Shown: positions 17,119-27,144 of the stretch, in pieces
Numbering within the stretch: position 1 is the stretch's first letter
Layout: the number at the start of each line of letters is the position of its first letter
NCBI RefSeq assembly: GCF_022865125.1
Contig: NZ_CP094828.1
Coordinates: forward strand, 1,054,001-1,118,000
Length of the DNA: 64,000 nt
Direction of reading: 5' to 3'
Origin: Acuticoccus sp. I52.16.1
GTDB lineage: Bacteria > Pseudomonadota > Alphaproteobacteria > Rhizobiales > Amorphaceae
Translations under genes and position numbers: made by a program
Notes under the pieces: generated by a model
Seen by the model: only the letters and a program-made list of their open reading frames with translations
What the model was told of the DNA's origin: nothing
The model's database searches: none

Positions 17119-18699
17119 TCAGTGGCGAAAGTGGCGCATCCCGGTCATCACCATGGCGATGCCGGCCGCGTCGGCGGCGGCGATGACCTCGTCGTCCCGT
17201 CGCGAGCCGCCCGGCTGGATCACGGCCGTCGCGCCGGCCGCGGCGATGGTCTCCAAGCCGTCGGCGAAGGGAAAGAAGGCGTCGGATGCGGCGGCCGAGC
17301 CGAGGGTCCGGCTCCCTTCTTCGCCGGCTTCCCTAGCAGTGTCCGCGGCCTTCCAGGCGGCAATGCGGGCCGAATCGACGCGGCTCATCTGCCCAGCGCC
17401 GACGCCGACCGTCGCCTGCCCCTTGGCATAGACGATGGCGTTGGACTTCACGTGCTTCACCGCCCGCCAGGCGAACGCGAGGTCGGCCCACTCCGCCTCG
17501 GTCGGCGCGCGCCGGGTCGCCACTTTCATGGCGTCGCGCGCCACATGCCCATCGTCGGCCGACTGCACCAGCAGCCCTCCCCCCACGCTGCGCACCATCG
17601 AGCCGGAAAGCGCCGGCAACTCGTCGACCAAAAGCAGGCGGACGTTGGGCTTGGTGGCCAGCACCGCCATTGCCTCGTCGCTGGCACCCGGCGCAATCAC
17701 CACCTCGGTGAAGACGGCTGCGATCATCTCCGCAGTCGCCTTGTCCAGCGGCCGCGACAGCGCCACCACGCCCCCGAACGCCGAGACCGGATCACACAGC
17801 CGCGCCCGCTCGTACGCCTCCGCGAGGTCCGCGCCGACGGCGATGCCGCAAGGGTTGGCGTGCTTGACCACAACGGCAGCGACGTCGGCGCCGAAGTCGG
17901 CCACCGCGCTGAGCGCCGCGTCACCGTCGGCGACGTTGTTGTAGGAGAGCGCCTTGCCCTGCACGATCCTTGCGGAGGCGATGCCTCCGCCGCCCGCCGC
18001 GCGGTAGAAACCGGCGGACTGATGCGGGTTCTCACCATAACGCATCTCGGCGACGCGCTTACCGCCGAACGCTGCCCACACGCGGTGATCGACCGGAACG
18101 TCGTCGGCCGCGCTTGCCTGCGCCATCCACGCGGCGATCGTCGCATCGTAGGCGGCGAGCCGCGCGAAGGCCTTGGCCGCCAAGCGCCGCCGCAACGCCA
18201 GCGTCGTGCCGCCAGCCTCCAGCGCGTCGGCCACCGTGTCGTAGTCGTCCGGATCCACGATCAGGGCGACGTGGGCGAAATTCTTCGCCGCCCCCCGGGT
18301 CATCGACGGGCCGCCGACGTCGATCTGCTCGACGAGTTCGGCCGGCGGCTTGCCGCTCTCGATCGCCATTTCGAACGGGTAGAGGTTGGAGACCAGCAGC
18401 CCGATGGGGCCGATGCCATGTTCTTCGAGCGCGGCGGCGTGCTCGGGCTTGGAGAGGTCCGCCAGAAGCCCGCCGTGGACACCGGGGTGCAGCGTCTTTA
18501 CCCGCCCGTCCAGCATCTCGGGAAAGTTGGTGATGTCGGATACGTCGGTAACCGGGAGACCCGCCTCCTTGAGGGCGCGACTGGTGCCCCCGGTGGAGAC
18601 GAGTTCCACGCCGAGCGCCACGAGACGCTGCGCAAAGGGGACGAGGCCGGTCTTGTCCCAAACGGAAAGGAGCGCCCGGCGCACCGGTGTGGCAGTCAT
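17119..18699 (-). CDS. purH: Bifunctional AICAR formyltransferase / IMP cyclohydrolase PurH
   Basis: A 526-residue protein of normal length for PurH, catalysing the last two steps of de novo IMP synthesis. The N-terminal IMP cyclohydrolase (MGS-fold) domain shows [31 protein letters not shown] and [16 protein letters not shown]. The AICAR transformylase domain shows [29 protein letters not shown], the DPVSAFGG loop and, near the end, DAFFPFADG and [13 protein letters not shown]. It lies 48 bp downstream of the heparinase-like gene in the same direction, a linkage common in Hyphomicrobiales. Confidence 0.98.
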   Translation of the reverse strand: MTATPVRRALLSVWDKTGLVPFAQRLVALGVELVSTGGTSRALKEAGLPVTDVSDITNFPEMLDGRVKTLHPGVHGGLLADLSKPEHAAALEEHGIGPIGLLVSNLYPFEMAIESGKPPAELVEQIDVGGPSMTRGAAKNFAHVALIVDPDDYDTVADALEAGGTTLALRRRLAAKAFARLAAYDATIAAWMAQASAADDVPVDHRVWAAFGGKRVAEMRYGENPHQSAGFYRAAGGGGIASARIVQGKALSYNNVADGDAALSAVADFGADVAAVVVKHANPCGIAVGADLAEAYERARLCDPVSAFGGVVALSRPLDKATAEMIAAVFTEVVIAPGASDEAMAVLATKPNVRLLLVDELPALSGSMVRSVGGGLLVQSADDGHVARDAMKVATRRAPTEAEWADLAFAWRAVKHVKSNAIVYAKGQATVGVGAGQMSRVDSARIAAWKAADTAREAGEEGSRTLGSAAASDAFFPFADGLETIAAAGATAVIQPGGSRRDDEVIAAADAAGIAMVMTGMRHFRH

Positions 18700-18747
18700 G
18701 CGTTTTGTCCTAACAGAGCCGTGATCCGCGCGTGGGCCGGCGCCGGA

Positions 18748-20436
18748 CTACGAAGCGTCGTCGTCACCGACAGGATGCGCATGCCGGGCGATGTGCCAGC
18801 GGACGGTGTCATCGGTCAACGTATTACCGGCAATCACCAGCTGCGATGTGCGCCTCGCGCGGTGCTGGTCTGCAAGGACGATGCTCTCCTCGACCTCGAT
18901 TTCCGGCCCGTCGTCCACCGCGAAGAGCCAGATCGAGCGGTCGGGGCACACCAGGAGAACCTTGCGCCTCCCCCGCTCGATCCGGAGCTTGATGTCGAGC
19001 CCGACGTGAAAGCGGATGGCGAAGGGGCGGCCGTCGAGCCTGTCCTGCCCGATCAGCTGATCCTCGCCGATCAGGGCCAGCCCGTCCTCGCCCAGTGTCA
19101 GCCGCCGCTCGTGGATGAGCCCGTAGGCGGCGAGATAACCGTCGTGCGAGGCCTTGACGGTCAATTCGGAGCGGCGGACTTCGACGGCGCTGGGGCCGCC
19201 ATAGAGTGTCGGCCCAAACCAGCGCCGCAACGGCCAGCGGGCGACCATCTTGGCCGAAGACGTGTCGTCCACCACGAGCGTCGACTGTGCGGCGGTCGCG
19301 CGGCCAACGGGCGACCACTCCTCGCGCGCCGCGCCCAACGCGCCGCAGCTGACCAACAACCGATGCGGCCCATGCGAGACCTCCAGCGCCAGCGCCGAGG
19401 CGTGCGCCTTGTCCGCGAACGGCGGCGGCGGGGCGACACCGGTATCGATGAGCACCACCGTCTCACCGGCGCCGAGGCGCTGAAAACCGCAATAGCGCGC
19501 GTTGTCGCTCGGCTGACCGCCGACGTCGTCATAGGCGAAGGCGCCCTCCAGGCTCGACGCCGGCAACGGTGTCGCCCCGTGGAAGGTCGCAAGCCCGCCG
19601 TCGCTGTGCACGAAGAAGCGAAGCATCGCCAGCATGCGGTCGAGCGCGTCCCGCAGAGCGTCCGGCACCTGCTGCTGGCGCCGCGCCAGCGCTTCGCGGA
19701 CGGGGATGAGGAAGGAAAGCGCCTCGAGAAGCGTCTCGGGCGAGCGCGACACGTGGCCGCCGTCGGGCAGGACGTCGCCCCCCACCACGTCGGTCAACAC
19801 GCCGAGCGCCCACCGCGCCAAACGTTGCTCGTTGGCAATGGCGGAGCCGGCGATGACCAGCGCCGCGGCGACCTTCAGCTTGGCCATCCCGCGCGGCTCC
19901 ACCGGCAGCACACGCTCCAGTCTGCGCATGTGACGACCGAGTGCGCGCATATATCGCTGTCGAAACGCGGGATCCGCGCCATTGAGCAGAAGCGGCGACT
20001 GGACCAGCCAGTTGATCAACCGCTCGGCGGTGATGTCTGGCCGGTGCGCCGTCTCGCTGACGGTGGCGTGAGCGAACCACTCGTCGACCAGCGCGCGGGC
20101 ATTGGTCGACGAAAGTTCCGTCGCGTTGGCCTCCAGGTGGTGCAACCAGCCGAACCCGTGCAGTGCCTCGGCCCAGGCTTCGGACGGCGGGGCGACAGTG
20201 AACGGCGATCGGCCGGCGGTATCCACCGCCTGCCCCGCGAGAGCGAAGACGCCGGCATAGATGTCGCCGGCGACGTTGGCGTCGGCCTCGGCGAGAGTCT
20301 CGGGCGCGAACAGGACGCGATGAGGAATGCTGGCGACATGGCGCCGCCAGAGCGAGACGCGCAGCGTGGCGATGCATCGGTCGACGAAGCGCCGGACCGT
20401 ATGGCCCATGAGCGTGGCGAGCGTGGTCTGAGACAT
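18748..20436 (-). CDS. Heparinase II/III family protein
   Basis: A 562-residue protein of the heparinase II/III-like family, with an N-terminal alpha-helical toroid region (about 1-290) and a C-terminal beta-sheet domain containing the family segment DGGLATFHGA and the QRLGAGETVVLIDTG strand pair. No signal peptide is seen, so this housekeeping-linked version is probably cytoplasmic or exported by another route. The family cleaves or modifies uronic-acid polysaccharides, but the substrate of the rsmB/purH-linked version is unknown. ATG 20436 gives a start (MSQTTLATLMGHTVRRF) like others of this group, though the ribosome site is weak. Confidence 0.85.
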   Translation of the reverse strand: MSQTTLATLMGHTVRRFVDRCIATLRVSLWRRHVASIPHRVLFAPETLAEADANVAGDIYAGVFALAGQAVDTAGRSPFTVAPPSEAWAEALHGFGWLHHLEANATELSSTNARALVDEWFAHATVSETAHRPDITAERLINWLVQSPLLLNGADPAFRQRYMRALGRHMRRLERVLPVEPRGMAKLKVAAALVIAGSAIANEQRLARWALGVLTDVVGGDVLPDGGHVSRSPETLLEALSFLIPVREALARRQQQVPDALRDALDRMLAMLRFFVHSDGGLATFHGATPLPASSLEGAFAYDDVGGQPSDNARYCGFQRLGAGETVVLIDTGVAPPPPFADKAHASALALEVSHGPHRLLVSCGALGAAREEWSPVGRATAAQSTLVVDDTSSAKMVARWPLRRWFGPTLYGGPSAVEVRRSELTVKASHDGYLAAYGLIHERRLTLGEDGLALIGEDQLIGQDRLDGRPFAIRFHVGLDIKLRIERGRRKVLLVCPDRSIWLFAVDDGPEIEVEESIVLADQHRARRTSQLVIAGNTLTDDTVRWHIARHAHPVGDDDAS

Positions 20437-20918
20437 TCTGAGGATCTCAATAACGCTCGCTCGAGTGGGGACCAGGGGGTGACGGGTTCGGATGCCCGCG
20501 CGGAGCCGAGCGGCTCCGGCGCGGGGTGAGGAGTACAGTGATGCGCCGCTCACCTGCAAGACGCGTGCAGCATCGCTCCAAGACGCGATTTCCCGCGGTC
20601 CCGGTCGGCGCGCCGTCACGAGTGGCCGATGCGCGGCGAGACGGCGCCCGGGTCGAAGCGCCCGTCTCGGTCGGTCGGGTCGCCGATGGACCGTCGCCAC
20701 CGGCCGTGCGCGGCGGCGATCGGCCGCGTCCGGATAACGCGCCCCCTCGGGTTTATACCGCGAGGTGGCCGGTCCCCGGCCGGGCCGAGCCCGTCACGGC
20801 TTCCCCGGCGTCGCGACCGCGTTTTCCGACGCTATGGCGGGGGCCACGCACCCCGCCGGTGTTCGTCCTGGAGCGGCGGAGCACCGGTGATCCGTTGTCT
20901 GGTCATCGTCAGGAAGAG
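20437..20918. other. 482-bp gap between rsmB and the heparinase-like gene
   Basis: I find no credible gene, RNA or T-tract terminator in this gap. Open frames across it have non-protein-like composition and run into the neighbouring genes in the wrong frame. It probably holds the promoter of the heparinase-like gene and the 3' end of the rsmB transcript. Confidence 0.4.
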
Positions 20919-22244
20919 CTATCCGGCACGTTCGAACCGGGCTGCGAAGAAACCGTCCATGCCGCGCTCCTCGCCGATCGACATGGAGGGCAACGTTCGC
21001 ATGATCCCCTGGGGGGTGACGAACGCGGCGGCCGGGCCCTCGGTCAGCGGTCTCAAGGCGAGTTCCGGGATCGCCTTCACGGCCCAGGCCGCCTGCCGTT
21101 CGCCCTCCTCCGGCTCGATCGAGCAGGTGGCATAGACGAGCGTGCCGCCGGGGACGACGCAGGTCGCGGCGCGGCGCAGGAGGTCCCCCTGCAGCGCGGC
21201 GAGCGACGCGATGTCCTTCTCGGTCTTGGCGAAGGCGACGTCGGGCTGGCGCCGCATCGTCCCGGTCGCCGAGCACGGCGCGTCGAGAAGCACGGCGTCG
21301 AACTCGCCTTCGGCATCCATCGCGTCGGCGACGACGACCTCCACACGCTCGCCGAGACGCGTGCGCGCGAGGTTTTCACGCAGCCGCTCGGCGCGTGCCA
21401 TGTCGATCTCCAACGCGGTGACCATAGCGCCGGCGGCGGCCAGCTGCATGGTCTTGCCACCAGGGGCGGCGCACATGTCGAGCACGCGCTTGCCCGCGAC
21501 ATTGCCCAGCGCCAACGCCGGGAGTTGCGCGGCGGCGTCCTGCACCCACCAGCCGCCTTCGCCGTAGCCGTCGATCGCGGTCACGTCCGACACCGGGAGG
21601 CGGGCGCCACCCGTCGGGAGCGCCACTGCGCCGGCCGGGCGCGGCACGTCCGGACCGGCGAAGGCGAGGTCGAGCGTCGGTTCCTCGCGGTGGATCGCGG
21701 CGATGGCGCCGGCGGTGTCCTCCCCCCAGGCACGCGTCCATCGCTGCCACAGCCAGGCGGGGGTGTTGGCCTCCAGCGGCAGGCGCTCCAGCAAGGTGTC
21801 GCGCTCGCGGATGAGACGCCGCAGAACAGCGTTGGTCAGGCCGGCGAAGCCCGCCCCGCCGGACGTCGCCTTGAGCAGTGCGACGGCGGTGTTGACCGCG
21901 GCATGGTCCGCCTGACGCATGAAGAGGAGTTGCGCGGCCGACATGCGCAGCACCGAGCGCACCTCGGTCGCCTTGCGCGGCAGCTTCTTGTTCATGAGTT
22001 GGCCGAGACACCAGTCGATGTCGCCGCGCCGGCGCACGGTGACGCGGGCGATGGCGCGCGCGAGTGCGGCGTCGCGCGGCTCCAGGCGGCCGGCCGCCGG
22101 CGCCGCGGCCTCGAGCGCGACGGCGAGCGGGGCGTGGGCTTCGCACACGGCGTCGACTATGGTGGTGGCGATGGCGCGGGGATCCGTGCCGGCCGTCTTC
22201 GGCGGGCGGGCGCGCCCCCGGCGATGGGTGTTCTGCTGGGCCAT
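20919..22244 (-). CDS. rsmB: 16S rRNA (cytosine-C5) methyltransferase RsmB (Fmu)
   Basis: A 441-residue protein of the RsmB/NOL1/NOP2/Sun family. Residues 1-170 form the NusB-like RNA-binding domain (KLPRKATEVRSVLRMSAAQLL, AGFAGLTNAVLRRL). The SAM domain shows motif I DMCAAPGGKTMQLAA, motif IV DAPCSATGTMRRQPD, and motif VI YATCSIEPEEGE with the catalytic cysteine. It methylates cytosine in 16S rRNA. ATG 22244 (MAQQNTHRRG) is chosen; the frame stays open upstream but without homology. Confidence 0.95.
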   Translation of the reverse strand: MAQQNTHRRGRARPPKTAGTDPRAIATTIVDAVCEAHAPLAVALEAAAPAAGRLEPRDAALARAIARVTVRRRGDIDWCLGQLMNKKLPRKATEVRSVLRMSAAQLLFMRQADHAAVNTAVALLKATSGGAGFAGLTNAVLRRLIRERDTLLERLPLEANTPAWLWQRWTRAWGEDTAGAIAAIHREEPTLDLAFAGPDVPRPAGAVALPTGGARLPVSDVTAIDGYGEGGWWVQDAAAQLPALALGNVAGKRVLDMCAAPGGKTMQLAAAGAMVTALEIDMARAERLRENLARTRLGERVEVVVADAMDAEGEFDAVLLDAPCSATGTMRRQPDVAFAKTEKDIASLAALQGDLLRRAATCVVPGGTLVYATCSIEPEEGERQAAWAVKAIPELALRPLTEGPAAAFVTPQGIMRTLPSMSIGEERGMDGFFAARFERAG

Positions 22245-22796
22245 GCGGCTATAGCCGTGAGGGAGACACCCCGCGTCAACCCCACCATGGTATCGCCGCC
22301 GGAAGATCCGCCCTTCCACATGGATCCGGTGCGTTTCTCGGGCGCGCTCGGGCGACCGCGCCCAGCGGTGGTGCGCGGCGTGCCGGGCCGCCGGGCGCCG
22401 GGTGAGAGCATCGCAGAGCCCGCAAACCGGAGCGTTTCCAGCCGCATCGTTCGCCGCCCTCGCGCCCGCTATCGCCGACACCCGAGTGCGAAGCCGATCC
22501 CACGCCCCCCCCTCCGTCCGCAACGTCGGTCTCGGGACGGTGTCGCTTGGGGCACGGAACGGATCGATCGGGCAGACGCCGCTCTCGGCGACGAGTTCTC
22601 ATCGTGCGACGCGCTTGAGGGTATTGATGTGTCCGTGCCTCCCAATGCGGGGCGGCGACGATATCGTGGAGCGACCGGCTGGCCGACCGGCGATGCAGTG
22701 CGGCCACCGCAAGCCTTGGGCGAGCGCCACAGGCGCCGGGGGGCGATGCGGTGCGCCGGCCTACTCAGCGGATGGTGCGCGGGGCCGTTGGGCGGC
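22245..22796. other. 552-bp gap between htpX and rsmB
   Basis: This stretch has GC-rich open frames on both strands, but none resembles a known protein or has a convincing start. I specifically looked for the small DUF1674 protein often linked to rsmB in this group and did not find its C-terminal YGDWE motif. No terminator or repeat stands out. Confidence 0.4.
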
Positions 22797-23804
22797 TCAG
22801 CCCCAGGGGCCGGAGCGGTCCCTCTCGCGGCGCTCGCCGCCGGTATTCCATTTGCCGCCGCGGCGCGAACGTGGGGATGGGCCGCCACGGCCGCCGCCCC
22901 ACGGGCCGCGCGGGGCGCCACCGGGGGGCATCGCCGGACGGGCGGCGGCGCCCATCCGCGCCGGGCCGGCGCCCATCTCGGCGGCCAGCTCCTGGAGCGC
23001 GGCGACGCGGTTGGCGGTGTTCGGATGCGTGGAGAAGAGATTGTCCATCCGCGCGCCCGACAGCGGATTGATGATGAACATGTGCGCCGTCGCCGGCACC
23101 GCCTCGGCCTCCTCGTTGGGGATGCGCCGCCCCTGCTCCAGCCGCTGCAGCGCCGAGGCGAGCCAGACCGGGTTGCCGCAGATCTCCGCCCCACGTCGGT
23201 CGGCCGAGTATTCGCGCGTGCGGCTGATCGCCATCTGCACCATCATCGCCGCCATCGGCGCCACGATCATCGTCACGAGCACGCCCACGAACCCGAGCGG
23301 ACTGTCACGCCGGCCGAACAGGAAGGCGAAGTTGGCGAGCATCGAGATCGCGCCGGCGAGCGTCGCGGTGATCGTCATCGTCAGCGTGTCACGGTGCTGG
23401 ATATGGGCCAGCTCGTGCGCCATCACCCCGGCGACTTCCTCGCGGCTCATCATCGACAACAGCCCCCGCGTGGCGGCGACGGCGGCATTGTCCGGGTTGC
23501 GGCCGGTGGCGAACGCGTTCGGCTGGTCCTCCTCGAGGATGTAGACCTTCGGCATCGGCAGGTTCGCCTTGGCCGCCAGCTCCTGCACCAGGCCGTAGTA
23601 GTCCGGCGCCGAGCGTGCGTCGACCTCCCGCGCATGGTGCATGCGCAGGACCATCTTGTCCGAATTCCAATAGGCGAAGAGGTTGGTGGCGACGGCGACG
23701 CCGAACGCGATCATCATGCCCTGCGGACCGCCGATCAGGTAGCCGACGCCCATGAAGATCGCCGTCATCGCGGCGAGAAGCATCGCCGTGCGGATCATGT
23801 TCAT
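22797..23804 (-). CDS. htpX: Membrane zinc protease HtpX (M48 family)
   Basis: A 335-residue M48B peptidase that helps clear misfolded membrane proteins in the inner membrane. Two N-terminal helices ([37 protein letters not shown]) precede the zinc site: HELAHIQH at about residues 130-137 and the third ligand in [15 protein letters not shown] second helix pair lies between them. The protein ends in a Gly/Arg/Pro-rich tail of about 45 residues after the catalytic domain ([16 protein letters not shown]...), longer than in enteric HtpX. It is transcribed alone, 99 bp after the GNAT gene. Confidence 0.95.
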   Translation of the reverse strand: MNMIRTAMLLAAMTAIFMGVGYLIGGPQGMMIAFGVAVATNLFAYWNSDKMVLRMHHAREVDARSAPDYYGLVQELAAKANLPMPKVYILEEDQPNAFATGRNPDNAAVAATRGLLSMMSREEVAGVMAHELAHIQHRDTLTMTITATLAGAISMLANFAFLFGRRDSPLGFVGVLVTMIVAPMAAMMVQMAISRTREYSADRRGAEICGNPVWLASALQRLEQGRRIPNEEAEAVPATAHMFIINPLSGARMDNLFSTHPNTANRVAALQELAAEMGAGPARMGAAARPAMPPGGAPRGPWGGGRGGPSPRSRRGGKWNTGGERRERDRSGPWG

Positions 23805-23903
23805 CGTGTTGGACCGCCCTCAATCTGTCGCGAACCAACAGGATATCAGTGCTCGGGGTTCCCGGTTCAACGCCGGGCGTGGCGCGGGACGAAAGGCGGC
23901 CGG

Positions 23904-24563
23904 TCAGCCGTTGCGCCTGGACGCCTCGTCCACCGGCGGTTCCCAGACGAGCACGGTGAACTTTGGCCGGTCGGCGATCCGGCCGATGGGGCCGAGGTTG
24001 ACCGTCTTCGTCGGCTTGGCGCCGACGCCCTGGTAGACGCGCATCGCCGGCGCCGCCGTCACCGACGCTTCGGTGCGCCAGCGCGACTTGCCGCGGCGCA
24101 CGACCTCCGCTCCCAGCCAGTGCAGGAGGTTGGTGCCGATCCCGCGGCCACGTGCGGCGGGGTCCACTTTGAAGCCCTCGAGGTACAGCTCCTCCGGCTG
24201 GCCGCGGCGCAGCGTCGCCTCGGCGAGGAGGTAGCGCACCGTGCCGGAAACGGGGCCGAAGTGGGCGCGGAAGCGCTTGGCATCGGGCCAGACGCTGCCC
24301 TCGCCGTCCATTCGGTAGGAGATGCAGCCGGCGATCTCGCCGTTGACGATCGCCGCGCACAGCCGGTCCTGGCGCATGCGGTTGCCGACGACCTCGCGGC
24401 GCACCGCCTCCGGGCCGACGATGTGCTTCATCGTCGCGCGCTGCGCGGCGGAGTAGGCGGCCACTTCGGCGGCGATGAAATCGGGGATCGGCGCCACCAG
24501 CATCCAGTCTTCCCCCTGCTTGAAGATGCATTCGGCGGGGATGGCGGACATGTCGATGGTCAT
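23904..24563 (-). CDS. GNAT family N-acetyltransferase
   Basis: A 219-residue protein. The acetyl-CoA pyrophosphate loop is FKVDPAARGRGIGTNLLHWL (near residues 130-149), the typical GNAT motif A. It is followed by a motif B helix and the aromatic segment MRVYQGVGAKP. The N-terminal 110 residues vary, and the substrate cannot be predicted. ATG 24563 is the first in-frame start. It lies between cca and htpX on the same strand, 139 bp after cca. Confidence 0.85.
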   Translation of the reverse strand: MTIDMSAIPAECIFKQGEDWMLVAPIPDFIAAEVAAYSAAQRATMKHIVGPEAVRREVVGNRMRQDRLCAAIVNGEIAGCISYRMDGEGSVWPDAKRFRAHFGPVSGTVRYLLAEATLRRGQPEELYLEGFKVDPAARGRGIGTNLLHWLGAEVVRRGKSRWRTEASVTAAPAMRVYQGVGAKPTKTVNLGPIGRIADRPKFTVLVWEPPVDEASRRNG

Positions 24564-24702
24564 GGGCGTTCCGTGGCCTTCAGGTCTGTGCGGCGGTATC
24601 GCGCGTCGGCGCGATCGCCACGCTGGCTAGCACAGCCGCGCGCCCATGGCACCCATGCCGAGGGCCCGTGGCGCCACACCGCCCCGGCGCGCCGCGGGTC
24701 CG

Positions 24703-25947
24703 TCATTCCTTGCCGCTGCGCGAGCGGCGGTCGATCGCGAGGAGGTGCATCTTGTCGAGGGAAAAGTCGGACTGTCGCCACACGCCCTCGAGGTGCTTCA
24801 GCCGCTCGCCCAGTTCGGGGCCCGCCTCGCCGCCCTGCTCCAGGAGGTCGTTGCCGCTGACCGGCAGGCGCGGGCGCCGCCATTGCCGCGCCACCTCGAC
24901 GAGGCGCGGCAGGTCGACGAGATCGGCCCCGCAGGCCGCGCCCACCAGCAGCCCGTCGACGAAGGCCTCCGCGCCGTGCTCGTAGAGCGAGGCGTGGATC
25001 TGGGGCAGCGAGTGGGGCGGCATGAAGCGGGCGGCGGCGATGGCGTCCAGCGCGCGCGCACGGTCGCGGCGCGAGAAGCGCAGCGCCGTCGCCGCGACCT
25101 CGAACGCCTCGCGGTCGAACCCCAGCAGCGCGGCGATCGCCAACGGCGGTGTCGGCTGCCGGCCGATGCGCCGCTCCAGGGCGACGAGCGCGGTGAAGGT
25201 GTCGATCTCGTACGGGCCGGGGAGGAGACCGGGGAGGAAGTCCTCCTCGCCGACCAGGCGCAGCACCGCGGCCGCGTTGGGAGCGACCACGGTCCGCATC
25301 AGCTCGTGGCAGATCCGCTCCACCGCCAGCGCGCCGATGCGGGCCTTGTGCCGGCGCGAAGCGTCGAGGCCGACCTTGTCCATCGCTCCGTTGCCGTAGG
25401 CGGCGTTGAAGCGAAAGAACCGCAGGATCCGCAGGTGATCCTCGAGGATGCGCTGATCGGCGTCGCCGATGAAGCGCACGCGCCGGGCGAGGCAGTCCGC
25501 GTAGCCGCCGGTGAAGTCGATCCCGTCGCCGAAGCGGTCGACGTAGAGGGCGTTCATGGTGAAGTCGCGCCGCGCGGCGTCCCGCGCCCAGTCGCGCGTG
25601 AAGCTCACCGTGGCGCGGCGCCCGTCGGTGGTGACGTCCTCGCGCAGCGTGGTCACCTCGTAGGCGACCTTCTGGCTGACGAGGGTCAGGGTTCCGTGCT
25701 CGATGCCGGTCTCGTGCACGCGAAGCCCGGCCGCATGCGCCGCCTTGGCGACGGCCTCGGGCACGGCCTCGGTGGCGAGGTCCACGTCGCTGATCGGCTC
25801 GCCCATCAGCGCGTTGCGCACCGCTCCGCCGACCACGCGGACGGGGGCGACCGGCTCGAGCGCGTCGAACACGGCGGCGAGGCTGGGGGCGGACAGCCAA
25901 TAGGCCCGCAGCTGGAAGGTGCCGGCCGGTGCGCTGCTGCCTGTCAT
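24703..25947 (-). CDS. cca: CCA tRNA nucleotidyltransferase
   Basis: A 414-residue class II CCA-adding enzyme or poly(A)-polymerase-like protein. The nucleotidyltransferase core shows RVVGGAVRNALMGEPISDVDLATEA with both catalytic aspartates, then RDFTMNALYVDRFG, and the RNA-binding RILEDHLRILRFFRF motif. The length is usual for the alphaproteobacterial form. It rebuilds the 3' CCA end of tRNAs. It is downstream of a small membrane protein and the Nudix gene on the same strand, a conserved order in related genomes; 57 bp separate it from the upstream gene. Confidence 0.95.
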   Translation of the reverse strand: MTGSSAPAGTFQLRAYWLSAPSLAAVFDALEPVAPVRVVGGAVRNALMGEPISDVDLATEAVPEAVAKAAHAAGLRVHETGIEHGTLTLVSQKVAYEVTTLREDVTTDGRRATVSFTRDWARDAARRDFTMNALYVDRFGDGIDFTGGYADCLARRVRFIGDADQRILEDHLRILRFFRFNAAYGNGAMDKVGLDASRRHKARIGALAVERICHELMRTVVAPNAAAVLRLVGEEDFLPGLLPGPYEIDTFTALVALERRIGRQPTPPLAIAALLGFDREAFEVAATALRFSRRDRARALDAIAAARFMPPHSLPQIHASLYEHGAEAFVDGLLVGAACGADLVDLPRLVEVARQWRRPRLPVSGNDLLEQGGEAGPELGERLKHLEGVWRQSDFSLDKMHLLAIDRRSRSGKE

Positions 25948-26004
25948 GCCGATCCCACGCGCCCCGCATCGCCTCGCACCTCGGGCCCTCCTCCAGCGGT
26001 GGCT

Positions 26005-26274
26005 CTACGGATCAGCCTCATAGTGACCAGGGATCAGCTTACCGTCGATATATTGAGCGGGAATGTATCGCCCTTCAGTATGTCTACCAACGAGCGCGAA
26101 ATAAACAAAGCCTGCAATTACCAGACAGCCGCCCACGATGATTAACGAAAACAAAGCCTTGTTGAGATCGCGGATCGCGGCGCCGGTGGCTCCCGTGGTG
26201 GCGAGGCGGTAGGCGAAGTAGAAGATGAAGGGGGCGGCGAAGAGGATCAGCTGGGTGATGACGACGCGAATCAT
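26005..26274 (-). CDS. Small two-helix membrane protein (DUF6111-like)
   Basis: An 89-residue protein with two predicted transmembrane helices (VVITQLILFAAPFIFYFAYRL and, after a short loop, LFSLIIVGGCLVIAGFVYFAL) and a short C-terminal soluble tail containing EGRYIPAQYIDGKLIPGHY. ATG 26274 overlaps the TGA of the Nudix gene by 4 bp (ATGA). It matches the small uncharacterised membrane protein that sits between the Nudix and cca genes in many Hyphomicrobiales, named DUF6111 to my knowledge. The function is unknown. Confidence 0.75.
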   Translation of the reverse strand: MIRVVITQLILFAAPFIFYFAYRLATTGATGAAIRDLNKALFSLIIVGGCLVIAGFVYFALVGRHTEGRYIPAQYIDGKLIPGHYEADP

Positions 26275-27008
26275 GGTCGGTACAAACGCTCGCTCACCAC
26301 TTTGAAGATCCCTGCCGTGACGCCCCAGACGCAGCGCTCGCCGACCATGGTCTGATAGAACCGCCGCGACCGGCCCTCCAGAGTGTAGACTTCCTCGCTG
26401 CGGAAGGCGGCGTCCATCACCCGCACCCACGGCGCGAGGAAGATGTCCGATACTTCGCCCGGATGCGGGCGCAGGACGACACGCTCGGTCAGGAGCGCCA
26501 GCACCGGGACCACCATGAAGCCGGTGCGGGTCAGATAGGGCTCGACGAGGCCGAGCGGGCGCACCGCGGCAGGCGGCAGCGCGACCTCCTCCTCCGCCTC
26601 GCGCAGGGCGGCCATGGCCGGGGTCTCGCCCGGCTCCAGCTTGCCCCCCGGCAACGCCACCTGGCCGGCGTGGGCCGCGAGGTGGCCGGCCCGCTCGGTG
26701 AGCACGACGCCCAGCTCGCCCGACGGGCTGGTGCCGAGGGCGATGAGGACAGCGGCTTCGCGCGGCGGCGGCGGGGCGACGTCACCGTGCCAGTCCGGGT
26801 TGAGGATATGGTCGCCCGAAATGGGCAGGCCCGGCGCCAGATGCTCGTCGACCGGGTAGAGGGTGCGCGCCTCGGCGAGCAACGCCGCGACGGCGGGATG
26901 GTCGGGGTCGGTCGGCTCGACGACGAGGCCGGGGTGGCTCGCGCGCTGCGGCGCGTCCGATGTGCCGATCTCGTCGACGGGCCGCCCGCCTGTGGCTCGC
27001 TCAGTCAT
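26271..27008 (-). CDS. Nudix hydrolase, CoA pyrophosphatase-like
   Basis: A 245-residue Nudix protein. The Nudix box is GGKLEPGETPAMAALREAEEEVAL (near residues 124-147), with Ala in place of the usual final Gly. The surrounding HAGQVALPGG motif is the CoA-pyrophosphatase (NUDT7/YeaB) variant, which hydrolyses CoA or acyl-CoA to 4'-phosphopantetheine forms. ATG 27008 begins MTERATGG; the upstream frame lacks homology. The N-terminal 40 residues are low-complexity. It is translationally coupled to the downstream small membrane gene and lies 136 bp after the DUF1285 gene. Confidence 0.9.
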   Translation of the reverse strand: MTERATGGRPVDEIGTSDAPQRASHPGLVVEPTDPDHPAVAALLAEARTLYPVDEHLAPGLPISGDHILNPDWHGDVAPPPPREAAVLIALGTSPSGELGVVLTERAGHLAAHAGQVALPGGKLEPGETPAMAALREAEEEVALPPAAVRPLGLVEPYLTRTGFMVVPVLALLTERVVLRPHPGEVSDIFLAPWVRVMDAAFRSEEVYTLEGRSRRFYQTMVGERCVWGVTAGIFKVVSERLYRP

Positions 27009-27144
27009 CTCGCTGTCATTCTCGCTCGGTCCTCTGGCGCCCCGTCTGCGCCGGGGCCGCCGTGTGCACGCCGCGGGTGCGGGCGGTGCGGGGTGATGCC
27101 GCGCGGGGCGGCGTGCGATGACGGGGACGCGGCGGCCGTCGTCC

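Noticed and set aside
22245-22796. A small DUF1674 (succinate dehydrogenase assembly) gene expected near rsmB
   Set aside because: No frame in the gap shows the conserved YGDWE-type C-terminus or a suitable length.
16102-24860. Two very long plus-strand open frames (over 1400 codons each) opposite purH, the heparinase-like gene, rsmB and htpX
   Set aside because: They are antisense to well-supported genes, their composition is Arg/Gly/Ala/His-biased, and they match nothing. They are a by-product of high GC content.
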